Part shown: positions 1-9,739 of the stretch, in pieces
Position numbering within the stretch: the stretch's first letter is position 1
Layout of the letters: each line of letters starts with the position of its first letter
Assembly: GCA_965224735.1 (NCBI GenBank)
Contig: OZ245059.1
Coordinates: forward strand, 310,001-374,000
DNA from: Robiginitomaculum_A sp036478535
Lineage (GTDB): Bacteria; Pseudomonadota; Alphaproteobacteria; Caulobacterales; Maricaulaceae
Reading direction: 5' to 3'
DNA: 64,000 bases
Made by a program: the position numbers and the translations under genes
Notes under the pieces: model-generated
What the model saw: the letters and a program-made list of their open reading frames with translations, nothing else
The model's database searches: none
What the model was told of the DNA's origin: nothing

Positions 1-2
1 AC

Positions 3-458
3 GCGATTGATCTTTGCGCACGCTTGCGAAAAGTTCGACCTGATATGAGTTTTGGCGCAGATATTATTGCGGGCTTTCCTACCGAAACAGAAACCATGTT
101 TGAAAATTCTATTCGGTTAGTAGAAGAATGCGGCCTCGCTTGGCTGCATGTTTTTCCTTACTCGGCAAGGCAAGGAACGCCAGCCGTAAAAATGCCGCAG
201 CTAAAAGGCGATGTTATTAAAGCCCGCGCAAAACGACTGCGAATCGCTGGGAAGAAATCAAAAACGGCGTTTTTGAAAGCGCGCGCAAGTGGTTATGATT
301 TAGCCTTGATTGAGAAAAATATTGCAGGCGCTGAACTGGCAAGGCTCGCAGATTTTTCGCTCGTGAAGCTTGCACCCCACAATATCTCTGCAGGATCCTT
401 GCGCCCTGTGCGCATTACAGGGTATTGTGATGAACATTTATTGGGGGAGCTTACGTGA
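3..458 (+). CDS. mtaB: tRNA t6A37 methylthiotransferase MtaB, C-terminal part
   Basis: This is the 3' end of a gene that begins upstream of the window; the frame is open from base 3. MtaB is a radical-SAM enzyme that adds a methylthio group to t6A at position 37 of ANN-decoding tRNAs. The visible part contains the family segment GADIIAGFPTETE followed by the HVFPYSARQGTPA stretch, and ends in a TRAM-like tail. The radical-SAM cysteines lie outside the window. Its TGA overlaps the GTG start of ftsY by 4 bp (GTGA), which points to translational coupling. Identification rests on recognised family segments. Confidence 0.85.
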   Translation, partial: AIDLCARLRKVRPDMSFGADIIAGFPTETETMFENSIRLVEECGLAWLHVFPYSARQGTPAVKMPQLKGDVIKARAKRLRIAGKKSKTAFLKARASGYDLALIEKNIAGAELARLADFSLVKLAPHNISAGSLRPVRITGYCDEHLLGELT

Positions 459-2095
459 GCGAAGAAAAAAAGAAAAAAGGTGGGTTTTTCAAACGTACCT
501 TTGGCTTAAAATCCAAAGAAGACAAACTGGCTGAAGCTGCGGCGCTTAAAGCCAAGCAACAAGCACAAGTCGATGCGCAAATGGCAAAGCGAATGGCGGC
601 CATTAATGCTGCCGCCCTCAAGGCTGCCCGCGAGCAAGACGAAGCCAATTTGGACGCAGCCGAAAAAGAACGCATAGAGGCCGAAGAAGAAAAACAAGCC
701 CAAGCACAAGCGCAAAAAGATGTTGAGGCGGCAAAACGCCTTATCGTAGAAAAAAAGGCCAAAGAAGAAAAAGCAAAAAACGCGGTTAAAGAAGCCAAGG
801 AAAAAGCGAAATACGAAAGACTTGAAGCCGAGAAAAAAGCCAAAGAGGAAGCTGATCGGCTTAAGAGAGAACAAAATTCCTTGAAAAAGGCAAATGCTGA
901 GAATGCTGAGCGCCTGAAAACCCTGCACAAAAAAGAAAGACTTGAAGCGCAAGAGCAAGAAGAGAAACGCCGCACTCTTGAAATAAAGAGATTAGAAGCG
1001 GAAAAATTTGAGACGAAAAAATTAGAGGTCGCTCGCGCTAAAACCGAAACCATTAAAGCTCAAGAAGCACTTCGGAAGCAAGAGGCCGAAAAGACGGTGC
1101 AAAGGCCAATAGAAAAACCTGAAGAAACACCCTCTCCGCCAGCAGGCGACATATCTGAAAAACCTGGGTTTTTCGCCCGCATCACAACAGGGCTTAAAAA
1201 ATCAACATCAAAAATGTCGGATAATATTTCTGCCGTTTTCACTAAGCGAAAACTAGATGACGAAGCTTTAAAAGAACTTGAAGATATTCTAATCGCCGCT
1301 GATTTTGGCCTTGGCCCTGCCTCGCGAACCACCGCGCTTTTAGCCAAAGATAAATTCGATAAGCAAATCACCAATATGGAGATTAAAATTGCCCTTGCCG
1401 ATGTTATCTCCCAAACGCTTGCGCCGCTGGAAAAACCCTTAAAGTTAAGTGGAGCTAAATTAGAGATTATGATTTTCGTTGGCGTAAATGGGTCGGGCAA
1501 AACTACAACCCTTGGCAAAATTGCAAAACGGTATACGGATAAAGGCAAAAAGGTTTTAATGTGCGCGGGCGACACATTCCGAGCTGCCGCCGTCGAGCAG
1601 CTTAAGGTCTGGGGTGAGCGCTCGTGCGCGCCTGTAGTTTCGGCAGACTTGGGCGCAGACGCGGCTGGCCTTGTCTTTGACGCCATCAAACGCGCGCGCG
1701 CTGAAAACTATGATATATTGATGATTGATACGGCAGGGCGGCTTCAAAACCGCACAGAGCTTATGGATGAGCTTTCAAAAATTATTCGCGTGATTAAAAA
1801 ACAAGATAAGAGCGCGCCCCATCATTCTATTTTAGTCTTGGACGCTACGGTTGGACAAAACGCGCTCTTACAAACTAAAGCTTTCCAAAAAACGGCAGGT
1901 ATAACGGGACTAATAATGACCAAGCTTGACGGTACGGCCAAGGGCGGGGTTTTGGTGGCACTCGCCGATAAGTTCAAACTTCCCATACATTTTATTGGTA
2001 TTGGCGAACGGATTGAAGATTTGGAAAACTTCTCTGCCCCCGTTTTCGCGGCAGCGCTTTCTGGTGTTGGCGATGCTGTGCTAGATGAAAGTTGA
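455..2095 (+). CDS. ftsY: Signal recognition particle receptor FtsY
   Basis: FtsY docks SRP-ribosome complexes at the inner membrane for co-translational insertion. The 546-residue protein has a long Lys/Glu/Ala-rich, probably coiled-coil N-terminal region (about residues 1-230) followed by the NG GTPase domain (about 235-546). GTPase motifs are GVNGSGKTTT at 343-352, DTAGR at 425-429 and TKLDG at 489-493. The GTG start at 455 has a purine-rich SD (GGGGGAG) about 5 bases upstream and overlaps mtaB. The acidic/basic N-terminal A-domain is long for an alphaproteobacterial FtsY, and its repetitive K/E/A composition suggests expansion by duplication. Confidence 0.95.
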   Translation: MSEEKKKKGGFFKRTFGLKSKEDKLAEAAALKAKQQAQVDAQMAKRMAAINAAALKAAREQDEANLDAAEKERIEAEEEKQAQAQAQKDVEAAKRLIVEKKAKEEKAKNAVKEAKEKAKYERLEAEKKAKEEADRLKREQNSLKKANAENAERLKTLHKKERLEAQEQEEKRRTLEIKRLEAEKFETKKLEVARAKTETIKAQEALRKQEAEKTVQRPIEKPEETPSPPAGDISEKPGFFARITTGLKKSTSKMSDNISAVFTKRKLDDEALKELEDILIAADFGLGPASRTTALLAKDKFDKQITNMEIKIALADVISQTLAPLEKPLKLSGAKLEIMIFVGVNGSGKTTTLGKIAKRYTDKGKKVLMCAGDTFRAAAVEQLKVWGERSCAPVVSADLGADAAGLVFDAIKRARAENYDILMIDTAGRLQNRTELMDELSKIIRVIKKQDKSAPHHSILVLDATVGQNALLQTKAFQKTAGITGLIMTKLDGTAKGGVLVALADKFKLPIHFIGIGERIEDLENFSAPVFAAALSGVGDAVLDES

Positions 2096-2290
2096 GAGTT
2101 TAAAGAAAACCAAAATAAATATTTCGATATCACTTGGAAGAAAGCCACCAAGCTTGTTAAAGTTACGAGAAAATTCTACTCATGAGTTCTCTTAAATATC
2201 GGGGGTATTACCCAAGCACTAATTTAGATTTCTGAATTATTATAGTGCTTATTGCTTGCACCCGCCCGCTCTCTCTGGCAAATGGTTTTT

Positions 2291-2932
2291 ATGAATGATA
2301 CAAAAACTACAACCGCCGAACCAAAACACAACTCATCTATCTGGACAGATCTTGGGCCAGTAATTGCTTATGTTTTGATGTTTAATTTGGCGCGAAAATT
2401 TATTAATAAAGAAGCCGAATTTAATCTTTTAGGCCAAATCGTACCTGGCCAAGACGCGCCGCTTTATATTGGCACGCTAGTTTTCGCCATTGCAATTATA
2501 ATTGCTGTTATTGTCTCAAAAATAAAAACAGGCAAAGTTTCAATAATGCTTTGGGTCACGGCAGTTCTTGTGCTAGGCGCGGCAGCAATTACAATCGGGT
2601 TCAAAAACCCAACCATATTCAAAATGAAACCAACCGCTATCAATTTGCTTTTCTCTGGTGCAATTCTTGGGTCTTTGGCAATGGGGAAAAATGTATTTAA
2701 AGCCATGATGGGCGGCGCTTATGATTTACCTGATAAAGTCTGGCGCACTCTTGCCTTTCGTTGGGCAATATTTTTCATTTTTTTAGCGGTAGTAAACGAA
2801 TTTGTTTGGCGCAATTACTCCACTGATTTTTGGTCCAATTTCAAACTTATGGGCATGTTTCCGCTCACTTTAATTTTCACCATGCTTAATTTACCCCTTA
2901 TGATGAAGTATATGAAAAATGAAGATAAATAA
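2291..2932 (+). CDS. ispZ: Septation protein A family (YciB/IspZ) inner-membrane protein
   Basis: A 213-residue integral membrane protein with about five to six hydrophobic segments. The segment FKNPTIFKMKPTAINLLFS and the C-terminal stretch VNEFVWRNYSTDFW are recognisable signatures of the YciB/IspZ family, which is implicated in cell-envelope synthesis and septation. ATG codons occur at 2282 and 2291 and an upstream TTG at 2252. I chose 2291 because family proteins begin with a short hydrophilic stretch before the first membrane helix; no strong SD separates the options. It lies downstream of ftsY, a common alphaproteobacterial neighbourhood. Confidence 0.85.
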   Translation: MNDTKTTTAEPKHNSSIWTDLGPVIAYVLMFNLARKFINKEAEFNLLGQIVPGQDAPLYIGTLVFAIAIIIAVIVSKIKTGKVSIMLWVTAVLVLGAAAITIGFKNPTIFKMKPTAINLLFSGAILGSLAMGKNVFKAMMGGAYDLPDKVWRTLAFRWAIFFIFLAVVNEFVWRNYSTDFWSNFKLMGMFPLTLIFTMLNLPLMMKYMKNEDK

Positions 2933-3000
2933 TAGAAACCAAATATTGCGGCATTGCGCCTACTCCCCTATAAGACTCCCAACCAATAAAAGGATATCTC

Positions 3001-5679
3001 ATGTCTTCACTTGATAGTTTTAATTGCAAGCGCGAAATGAAAGTTCGCGGCGGAACGTACATATATTTTGATTTAATCGAGGCCGAAAAAAACGGGCTTG
3101 ATGGTATTTCAAAACTACCCAACTCCCTAAAGGTTCTTCTGGAAAACCTATTGCGCCACGAAGACGGCACAAGTGTTACAAAAGCAGATATCGAGGCCAT
3201 TGCTGATTGGGTAAACACCCGCAAATCGACCCACGAAATTGCTTACCGGCCTGCTCGGGTTTTAATGCAAGATTTCACAGGTGTTCCTGCGGTGGTTGAC
3301 CTTGCGGCCATGCGCGACGCTGTGGTTAAATTGGGCGCTGATGCGTCTGTCATTAATCCGCAAAACCCAGTACATTTGGTTATCGACCATTCAGTTATGA
3401 TTGATTATTCGGGCACCAACGCCGCCTTTGCTAAAAATGTGAAGCGCGAATATGAGCGCAATGGCGAGCGTTATGATTTCCTAAAATGGGGCCAAACCGC
3501 ATTTGACAATTTTTCTGTTGTTCCCCCTGGCACAGGTATTTGTCATCAGGTAAATCTTGAAAATATTGGGCAAACCGTTTGGACAAAAACTGAAAACGGT
3601 AAAACCTATGCTTTCCCTGACACGCTTGTTGGTACGGATAGTCACACCACTATGATTAACGGCCTATCCGTTTTGGGTTGGGGTGTTGGCGGCATTGAAG
3701 CGGAAGCGGCTATGCTTGGCCAACCGATTTCTATGCTTATCCCCGAAGTAGTCGGCATGGAGCTTAAAGGAAAGCTTCCCGAAGGCTCGACTGCCACGGA
3801 TTTGGTTTTAACAGTTGTGCAGCAGCTTCGTGCATTTGGTTGCGTTGGTAAATTTGTTGAATTTTTCGGCGACGGGCTTGATCATCTCTCCCTTGAAGAT
3901 CAAGCTACACTTGCCAATATGGCGCCCGAATATGGCGCAACTTGCGGCTTTTTTCCCATAGACCGTGACACGATTAATTATCTAACAGTTACGGGGCGTG
4001 ATACGGCTCGCATTGAACTTGTCGAACAATACGCTAAGAAACAAGGGCTTTGGCGCGATGGCTCAAAAGCCGTTTACACAGATGTGCTAGAATTAAACCT
4101 TGGCAGTATTGTCCCCACTATTTCAGGGCCAAAACGGCCTGAGGAAAAAATTATACTGAGGGGCGCGAATAAAAGTTTTGCGAAAATTTTGCGCAACACT
4201 TTTGATAAAACTCCAGCAGATAATGGCCCTGTATCCGTTGATGGGCGTGACTTTATGCTTGATCATGGCGATATTTTTATCGCCTCAATTACCTCTTGTA
4301 CCAATACGTCAAATCCAAATGTGCTTATGGCTGCGGGTCTCTTGGCCAAAAAGGCACGTAAACTTGACCTTCATCCAAAACCATGGGTGAAAACATCTCT
4401 TGCGCCTGGCTCGCAGGTTGTAGCTGAATACCTCAAAAAAGCAGGCCTTCAAAAAGATTTAGACGCGCTTGGATTTAATATTGTTGGTTTTGGCTGCACC
4501 ACTTGTATTGGCAATTCAGGCCCAATTAAACCAGAGTTTTCAAAAGCTATCGCAGAAGGAGATTTGATTTCTTGCTCTGTTTTATCAGGTAACCGCAATT
4601 TTGAAGGCCGTATTGGCCCCGATATTCGCGCCAACTTCCTCGCTTCACCGCCTCTTGTTATTGCTTATGCCCTCGCAGGTTCTATGCACCATGATTTTGA
4701 TAATGATCCACTTGGCGTTGATGGCAATGGCAAAGAAATTTACTTGCGGGACATTTGGCCAAATTCAAAAGAAATAGCGAGCATGGTACGCAAAACCATT
4801 AACCGTGACATGTTCGTTAGCCGTTATAAAAATATCTATAAAGGCGACAAGCAGTGGCAAAACATTAAGGTCACTGGCGGGGAAACTTATAACTGGAATT
4901 CAAGCTCTACCTATGTACAGCATCCGCCATATTTCGAGGGTATGACCATGACCCCCGACCCTATCAATGACATTAAAGACGCTGGCATTTTAGCTTTATT
5001 TGGCGAAGCGATTACAACGGACCATATCTCGCCCGCAGGCGCCATTGCCACTGATGGCCCTGCTGGAAAATACTTAACAGAACGGCAAGTACCGCGCGAA
5101 GAGTTTAATAGTTTTGGCTCGCGCCGCGGTAATCACGAGGTCATGATGCGCGGCACCTTTGCCAATATCCGCATTCAAAACCATACAGCTCCGGGCACAA
5201 CTGGCGGGTTTGCTAAATATGATGGCGAAGTTATGTCTATCTATGATGCGGCTATGATTTACAAAGTGGACGGGCGTGATCTTGTTGTGTTGGCGGGCGG
5301 GCTTTACGGCAATGGTAGCTCGCGAGACTGGGCCGCTAAAGGCACGACTTTGCTCGGCGTTAAAGCCGTGATTGCCAAAAGTTTCGAACGTATTCACCGC
5401 TCTAACCTTATTGGCATGGGCGTGTTACCGCTTGAATTTATAGATGGTCAGGGCTGGGAAGAACTTGGACTTAAAGGTGAAGAAAGCGTAAGCATAGCGG
5501 GCATAAAAACCCTAAAACCGCGCGGAGAATTGGGCGTTTCTATCACGGATAAAGACGGGAATACACAAGACATAAAAGTCAAAATCCGCATCGATACAGA
5601 TGACGAACACACCTATTATAAAAACGGCGGCATCTTACATTATGTACTCAGAAATTTAGCAAAAGAGGCGAAGGCTTAA
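3001..5679 (+). CDS. acnA: Aconitate hydratase A
   Basis: TCA-cycle enzyme converting citrate to isocitrate through a [4Fe-4S] cluster. At 892 residues it has the usual AcnA length. The cluster ligands are visible as C433 (TSCTNT) and C499/C502 (GCTTCIGNSGP). The swivel domain carries GSSRDWAAKG, with the catalytic serine region near the C terminus. The ATG at 3001 has an AAGGAT SD-like stretch upstream. It is convergent with dnaQ; the 23-bp gap can form a short imperfect hairpin (CCTAAGG with CCCTAGG). The isocitrate dehydrogenase of the same pathway lies at about 42-43 kb on the other strand. Confidence 0.97.
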   Translation: MSSLDSFNCKREMKVRGGTYIYFDLIEAEKNGLDGISKLPNSLKVLLENLLRHEDGTSVTKADIEAIADWVNTRKSTHEIAYRPARVLMQDFTGVPAVVDLAAMRDAVVKLGADASVINPQNPVHLVIDHSVMIDYSGTNAAFAKNVKREYERNGERYDFLKWGQTAFDNFSVVPPGTGICHQVNLENIGQTVWTKTENGKTYAFPDTLVGTDSHTTMINGLSVLGWGVGGIEAEAAMLGQPISMLIPEVVGMELKGKLPEGSTATDLVLTVVQQLRAFGCVGKFVEFFGDGLDHLSLEDQATLANMAPEYGATCGFFPIDRDTINYLTVTGRDTARIELVEQYAKKQGLWRDGSKAVYTDVLELNLGSIVPTISGPKRPEEKIILRGANKSFAKILRNTFDKTPADNGPVSVDGRDFMLDHGDIFIASITSCTNTSNPNVLMAAGLLAKKARKLDLHPKPWVKTSLAPGSQVVAEYLKKAGLQKDLDALGFNIVGFGCTTCIGNSGPIKPEFSKAIAEGDLISCSVLSGNRNFEGRIGPDIRANFLASPPLVIAYALAGSMHHDFDNDPLGVDGNGKEIYLRDIWPNSKEIASMVRKTINRDMFVSRYKNIYKGDKQWQNIKVTGGETYNWNSSSTYVQHPPYFEGMTMTPDPINDIKDAGILALFGEAITTDHISPAGAIATDGPAGKYLTERQVPREEFNSFGSRRGNHEVMMRGTFANIRIQNHTAPGTTGGFAKYDGEVMSIYDAAMIYKVDGRDLVVLAGGLYGNGSSRDWAAKGTTLLGVKAVIAKSFERIHRSNLIGMGVLPLEFIDGQGWEELGLKGEESVSIAGIKTLKPRGELGVSITDKDGNTQDIKVKIRIDTDDEHTYYKNGGILHYVLRNLAKEAKA

Positions 5680-5702
5680 TTTCACCTAAGGCCGGTCAGA
5701 CC

Positions 5703-6392
5703 CTAGGTTAAATTCCAAATCATATTTTCGCCAAGCTCTTCTTGTAAAAATTTGGCGTGAGCGGTGCGTTCTTCTTTTGTGGACAATGTTCCAAGCAAAA
5801 CTGGGCGTTGGCGGGTTACTGTGGTGATGAGTTGGTTTTGCGGTTTCTCCATTTCTAAATCAAAACTACGAGCACGGCCACCTCTAAGCTCTAGGTAAAC
5901 CTTTGCCAAAAGCTCCGCATCAATAAGAGCGCCATGGGTGGTTCGGCTAGCAAGGGAAATATCAAAACGCTTGCAAAGAGCGTCAAGGGAATTGCTCGCG
6001 CCTGGAAATTTTTGCCGCGCGATATCGAGCGTATCAATAAACCGCTTTACCGAATATGGATCATGGTTATACCGCGTCATTTCAGCATTGATAAATGAGC
6101 GATCAAAGCTAGCGTTGTGAGCAATCATTGGGCTATCGCTAACAAAGTCGCGAAAGTCTTGCGCAATGTCTTCAAACACGGGTTTGTCTTTGAGAAATTT
6201 TTCGGTCAGGCCTGTTATTTCTGTTACCCGAGCTGATATTTTGCAACGTGGATTTACGTGAGTATGATAGGTTTTACCCGTTGGGAGAAAATCAATAAGT
6301 TCAACGCACCCGATTTCAGTCACCCGATCATCACCGCGCGCGTCAAAACCCGTGGTTTCTGTATCAAATGCAATTTCGCGAACGCCTGCCAT
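5703..6392 (-). CDS. dnaQ: DNA polymerase III subunit epsilon (3'-5' proofreading exonuclease)
   Basis: DEDDh exonuclease that proofreads for replicative DNA polymerase III. Exo I is FDTETTGF with D10 and E12, Exo II is AHNASFD with D97, and Exo III is H153-xxxx-D158 in THGALIDAE. The 229-residue length is normal. It is the last gene of the minus-strand run ppsR-maf-aroE-coaE-dnaQ that leads away from the predicted origin, the same order as the CC0001-CC0005 region of Caulobacter. Its TAG stop lies within an AGACCCTAGGT motif that recurs at the end of purS. Confidence 0.95.
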   Translation of the reverse strand: MAGVREIAFDTETTGFDARGDDRVTEIGCVELIDFLPTGKTYHTHVNPRCKISARVTEITGLTEKFLKDKPVFEDIAQDFRDFVSDSPMIAHNASFDRSFINAEMTRYNHDPYSVKRFIDTLDIARQKFPGASNSLDALCKRFDISLASRTTHGALIDAELLAKVYLELRGGRARSFDLEMEKPQNQLITTVTRQRPVLLGTLSTKEERTAHAKFLQEELGENMIWNLT

Positions 6393-6398
6393 AATTCC

Positions 6399-6989
6399 CT
6401 AATCTTTTAACAAATCAGTGATTATATTTTGCACCTGCACACGCGTAAAATCTAGCCCTTTGTCAGTTTCAATAACATAATCAGCGCGTTTTCTTTTTTC
6501 TCTATCTGCCATTTGACGTGCATAAATTAAGGAAAATTTTTCAGCGCTCATTCCACTTCGCGCCAAAACTCGCTCTCTTTGTATTTTATAGGGCGCACTA
6601 ACCACAACAACTTTATCCATATATTTGTCTGCGCCCGTTTCATACAAAAGCGGAATATCGATGACAATTATTTTTTTCCCCCGCTTTTTTGCTTTCAAGA
6701 AAGCTTCCGCCCGCATCTTTTGCACAAGCGGATGGATAAAACTTTCGAGAACCTCAAATTCCAACGGATCAGCTCGTAAATGTTTAGACAAAACCGCGCG
6801 GTCAATGGCGCCTTCTTTCAAAGCATCTGGAAATCGCGCGCCAATTATTGGGATTGCAGCGCCGCCTTTTGCGTAAAGAATATGCACAGATTTATCCGCA
6901 TCAAAAACGGCACAACCCGCGTCTTTAAACATTTTCGCTGCCGTGGTTTTACCCATACCAATACCACCTGTCAGGCCAAGCTTTATCAT
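6399..6989 (-). CDS. coaE: Dephospho-CoA kinase
   Basis: Catalyses the last step of coenzyme A synthesis, ATP-dependent phosphorylation of dephospho-CoA. It is 196 residues long, the normal size. The N terminus LGLTGGIGMGKTTAAKMF contains the P-loop, and DIPLLYETG is the family substrate-site segment. It lies 13 bp downstream of aroE and 6 bp upstream of dnaQ on the same strand, so it is very likely in one operon with them. Confidence 0.95.
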   Translation of the reverse strand: MIKLGLTGGIGMGKTTAAKMFKDAGCAVFDADKSVHILYAKGGAAIPIIGARFPDALKEGAIDRAVLSKHLRADPLEFEVLESFIHPLVQKMRAEAFLKAKKRGKKIIVIDIPLLYETGADKYMDKVVVVSAPYKIQRERVLARSGMSAEKFSLIYARQMADREKRKRADYVIETDKGLDFTRVQVQNIITDLLKD

Positions 6990-7002
6990 TTTCTAACTTT
7001 GA

Positions 7003-7845
7003 TCATTTTAAAGATTTTAGATGTGTTTTCACCAGTGCGTGTACCCCAATTCCGATAGGCGGGAGCTCACCGTAAAACAGTTTGAACGAAGGCCGTGCTT
7101 GCGCGATTAGCATGCCAAGCCCGCCGATTGTGTTCAGGCCATATTTTTTTGCTTGTTTTATCAAAACTGTTTTATGCGGCGTATAAATAAGATCATAAAC
7201 CCAGCCACCTGGCTGCATATACTCAAGGTTTATATCAAGCGGTGCTTTTCCGTGCATTCCAGCCGATGTAGCATTAATCACAAGCCCTGCTCCAAATATT
7301 GCATTTTCTCGTTGTGCCCATGGCAAAGCATAAAGGCTTGGAACGTTAACCTGCGACACAAGTTTTTCTACGCGCTCATCTGTTTTGTTAATCATGATAA
7401 TTTCTGGTGCACCAACACTCAAAAGCGCGCCAAGAACAGCCCGAGCCGCGCCGCCTGCGCCAATAATAACCGCCGTATTGTTAAGCACAAACTGAGGTCC
7501 AACCGTTTCAATAAGAGGTCCTAAAAACCCTTCCATATCCGTATTGTGCCCAATAAGCATATCTCCACTTTTGTATAAAACATTACAAACGCCAAGTTTT
7601 TCCGCGTCATTTGTCATCTTATCTGCCGCCTCAAAAGCCTTAGCTTTCAGAGGAGATGTAATATTAATCCCGCTAATTGTTGTTCGCTTCAGCGACTTAA
7701 AAGCATAAACTGCTTCATTTGGATGCACCGCAAACATGGTGTAAGCACCTGTAATTTTTGTGTTCTTAAGCCAATAATTATGAATAAGCGGCGAGAGAGA
7801 ATGATGAACGGGCCAGCCAGTAACCCCTGCGACCTTCAAGATCAT
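7003..7845 (-). CDS. aroE: Shikimate dehydrogenase
   Basis: NADPH-dependent reduction of 3-dehydroshikimate to shikimate in aromatic amino acid synthesis. The 280-residue protein has the shikimate-binding SLSPLIHN motif at the N terminus, the GAGGAARAVLGAL Rossmann loop in the middle, and NATSAGMHG. Its ATG overlaps the TGA of maf (ATGA at 7842-7845), so the two are translationally coupled. Confidence 0.94.
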   Translation of the reverse strand: MILKVAGVTGWPVHHSLSPLIHNYWLKNTKITGAYTMFAVHPNEAVYAFKSLKRTTISGINITSPLKAKAFEAADKMTNDAEKLGVCNVLYKSGDMLIGHNTDMEGFLGPLIETVGPQFVLNNTAVIIGAGGAARAVLGALLSVGAPEIIMINKTDERVEKLVSQVNVPSLYALPWAQRENAIFGAGLVINATSAGMHGKAPLDINLEYMQPGGWVYDLIYTPHKTVLIKQAKKYGLNTIGGLGMLIAQARPSFKLFYGELPPIGIGVHALVKTHLKSLK

Positions 7846-8444
7846 GACAAAATTGCCCGCCGTACGCGCAAATGCGCGAGCAATGGTAATAATGACAGGC
7901 CAAGAATTGAAAAGAAATCACCCTTTACATGCTCAAACAATCCAACCCCGCGCCGTTCAAACATATACGCCCCAACACTTGTTAGAATATCCTCACCTTC
8001 TTTATTTAAATAATCGTCTAAAAACATATCTGAAAAATTCCGCATTTTTAGAATTGTTTCTGAACTGTGCGCCCATGGGTTTTGCCCTTTTTCAATGCAG
8101 GTAACATTGCCGATAAGGCGGTGGGTTTTACCGCGCATAGAAATCAGCCGTGTCCGCGCTTCACTCATTGATTTTGGTTTATCAAAAACTTGCCCGTCGA
8201 TTTCCATTATTTGATCAGCGCCTATAATTATTTCTAGTTCATTCCTATCTACACTCTTCGCCTTAGCCAAAGCAAGCGTGTATGGAAGCTCTTCTAAAGA
8301 CTTTCCAAGCGATAAGTGTTTTGTTTTTATTGCAGCTTCGTCGACACTGCCAATACGTACAGTAAAATTTAACCCTGCACTCCTTAACAAGTTTCGACGT
8401 ATTTGGCTACCTGATGCCAATACTATTTTGGGAATACCATGCAT
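7842..8444 (-). CDS. maf: Maf-family nucleotide pyrophosphatase
   Basis: Maf/YceF proteins hydrolyse non-canonical or modified nucleoside triphosphates. The 200-residue protein opens with the family signature IVLASGSQIRRNLL and contains the acidic GADQIM segment and a C-terminal FFSILGLSLLPLL stretch. The specificity subclass (YhdE-like or YceF-like) cannot be settled by eye. It is positioned between ppsR and aroE, as in the Caulobacter origin region. Confidence 0.9.
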   Translation of the reverse strand: MHGIPKIVLASGSQIRRNLLRSAGLNFTVRIGSVDEAAIKTKHLSLGKSLEELPYTLALAKAKSVDRNELEIIIGADQIMEIDGQVFDKPKSMSEARTRLISMRGKTHRLIGNVTCIEKGQNPWAHSSETILKMRNFSDMFLDDYLNKEGEDILTSVGAYMFERRGVGLFEHVKGDFFSILGLSLLPLLAHLRVRRAILS

Positions 8445-8446
8445 AT

Positions 8447-9277
8447 TTATTGTATATGATCTTGGTACATGTTTATTATCCGAGCTGATGTCTCTTCTAT
8501 TGAGCGCCGAGAAACATCCACATAGGGCCAGCGGTTTTTAGCAAATAAACGTTTTGCTACGGTCATTTCTTCACAAACTTTTTCCTTGTTAATATAATCG
8601 GAATCTCCATTTTGACCCAATGAGTTTAATCTTTGCCTACGTATTTCTACTATTCTGTCAGGTGAAGATATAAGGCCAACGATCAAGGGAGTTTTATAGC
8701 TCTCAAGCCCTAACGGCAAAGACGTTCCAGGTACCAATGGAATATTCCCAGATTTAAACCCTCTATTAGCTAAATAGATACAGGTTGGGGTCTTTGATGT
8801 TCGGCTAACGCCCAGTAAAATTATATCAGCTTCACATAGAGTTTGTACATTTTGCCCATCATCATGCGCCATAGTATAATCTAGCGCAGAAATTCGAGTG
8901 AAATAGTTTTTATCCATTGTGCGCTGAGCACCAATTTTACTGCTCATAGGCGCGCCAAGATACCTACCCAGACTGGCAAGAGCTGAATCGAGAATAGATA
9001 CAGCTGGAATATTCAATTCTGTGCATCTTCTTTCTAACAGTCGTCTGCGCCGTTCATTAACAAGTGTATGAAAAACAATGCCTGGATAATCTTCTACATC
9101 TTGTAGGCTTTTTTCCATTTGTGCTTCGGAACGCACTAAAGCATGGAGCCGTTCAATCGCTAACCCCTGAGGATATTGCGCGCAAGCGGCTCGTGACACA
9201 GTAACTAAAGTTTCGCCCGTTGAATCGGACACCAAGTGTACATGAAAATAAATCATTGATGGTTTCGATTTCTTCAC
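8447..9277 (-). CDS. ppsR: Pyruvate, phosphate dikinase regulatory protein (DUF299, RP001/CC0001-type)
   Basis: Bifunctional ADP-dependent Ser/Thr kinase and Pi-dependent phosphorylase that controls PEP synthase or PPDK. The 276-residue protein has VHLVSDSTGETL at the N terminus and the P-loop-like GVSRTSKTPTCIYLA in the middle. An internal ATG at 9253 would give a start nearer the conserved domain, so the first eight residues are uncertain. This gene is the classical left flank of the alphaproteobacterial chromosome origin (RP001 in Rickettsia, CC0001 in Caulobacter). Codon use is more AT-rich than in its downstream neighbours. Confidence 0.9.
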   Translation of the reverse strand: MKKSKPSMIYFHVHLVSDSTGETLVTVSRAACAQYPQGLAIERLHALVRSEAQMEKSLQDVEDYPGIVFHTLVNERRRRLLERRCTELNIPAVSILDSALASLGRYLGAPMSSKIGAQRTMDKNYFTRISALDYTMAHDDGQNVQTLCEADIILLGVSRTSKTPTCIYLANRGFKSGNIPLVPGTSLPLGLESYKTPLIVGLISSPDRIVEIRRQRLNSLGQNGDSDYINKEKVCEEMTVAKRLFAKNRWPYVDVSRRSIEETSARIINMYQDHIQ

Positions 9278-9339
9278 ATCTTTATCTTTTGCTAATATTT
9301 GCCTTTAGTGTTCTTCCGTTGTGGGGGATAACCTCTATT

Positions 9340-9348
9340 TTATACACA
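9340..9348 (+). promoter_or_regulatory. DnaA box, TTATACACA
   Basis: Perfect match to TTATNCACA in the origin candidate, on the ppsR side of the most AT-rich stretch. Confidence 0.6.
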
Positions 9349-9614
9349 GTCTAGCCATCTATTTTTATACTCATGAAAAAAAGGTTTTAATTACTATTGT
9401 TTTTTCTTTTCTTTTAAGATGTGCGTGAACTTACTCATTGCTATTGTTACTAACTATGAATAAGTTTTATTATTTTTTATCCTAAGTTTATACAGCTCTA
9501 AATATTTGTTTTTAATAATTTAATTTATTTTGTATAATTTCATTCAGGTTTTTTATTTTATTTTTTATGTAATAAATTTACCACTTTTTAAGAAAAGTAA
9601 ACAAATAATTAATT

Positions 9615-9631
9615 TTATACACATTTGCACA
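9615..9631 (+). promoter_or_regulatory. Paired DnaA boxes
   Basis: TTATACACA (9615-9623, perfect) is followed immediately by ATTTGCACA (9623-9631, 8/9), sharing one base. Close same-strand boxes beside an AT-rich stretch are typical of DnaA-oligomer nucleation sites. Confidence 0.55.
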
Positions 9632-9710
9632 ACACCAACAACTATCTCCACTTATATAAAAAGATAAAGAAGGAAAAGATTTTAAGTATAACTTTTTAAT
9701 TAAAAAAACC

Positions 9711-9739
9711 CTTGACCATATTAGGCTTAGCAAAGTAAA
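9711..9739 (+). promoter_or_regulatory. Possible rho promoter
   Basis: CTTGAC at 9711-9716 matches the alphaproteobacterial -35 consensus; about 17 bases later there is a weak AGTAAA -10. It lies about 75 bases upstream of the rho ATG, which has AAGGAA as SD. The weak -10 makes this tentative. Confidence 0.3.

Noticed and set aside
451..1053. Long minus-strand Ser/Ala/Phe-rich frame opposite ftsY
   Set aside because: It is the antisense of the Lys/Glu/Ala-rich ftsY N-terminal region; the composition is an artefact of the repetitive sense strand.
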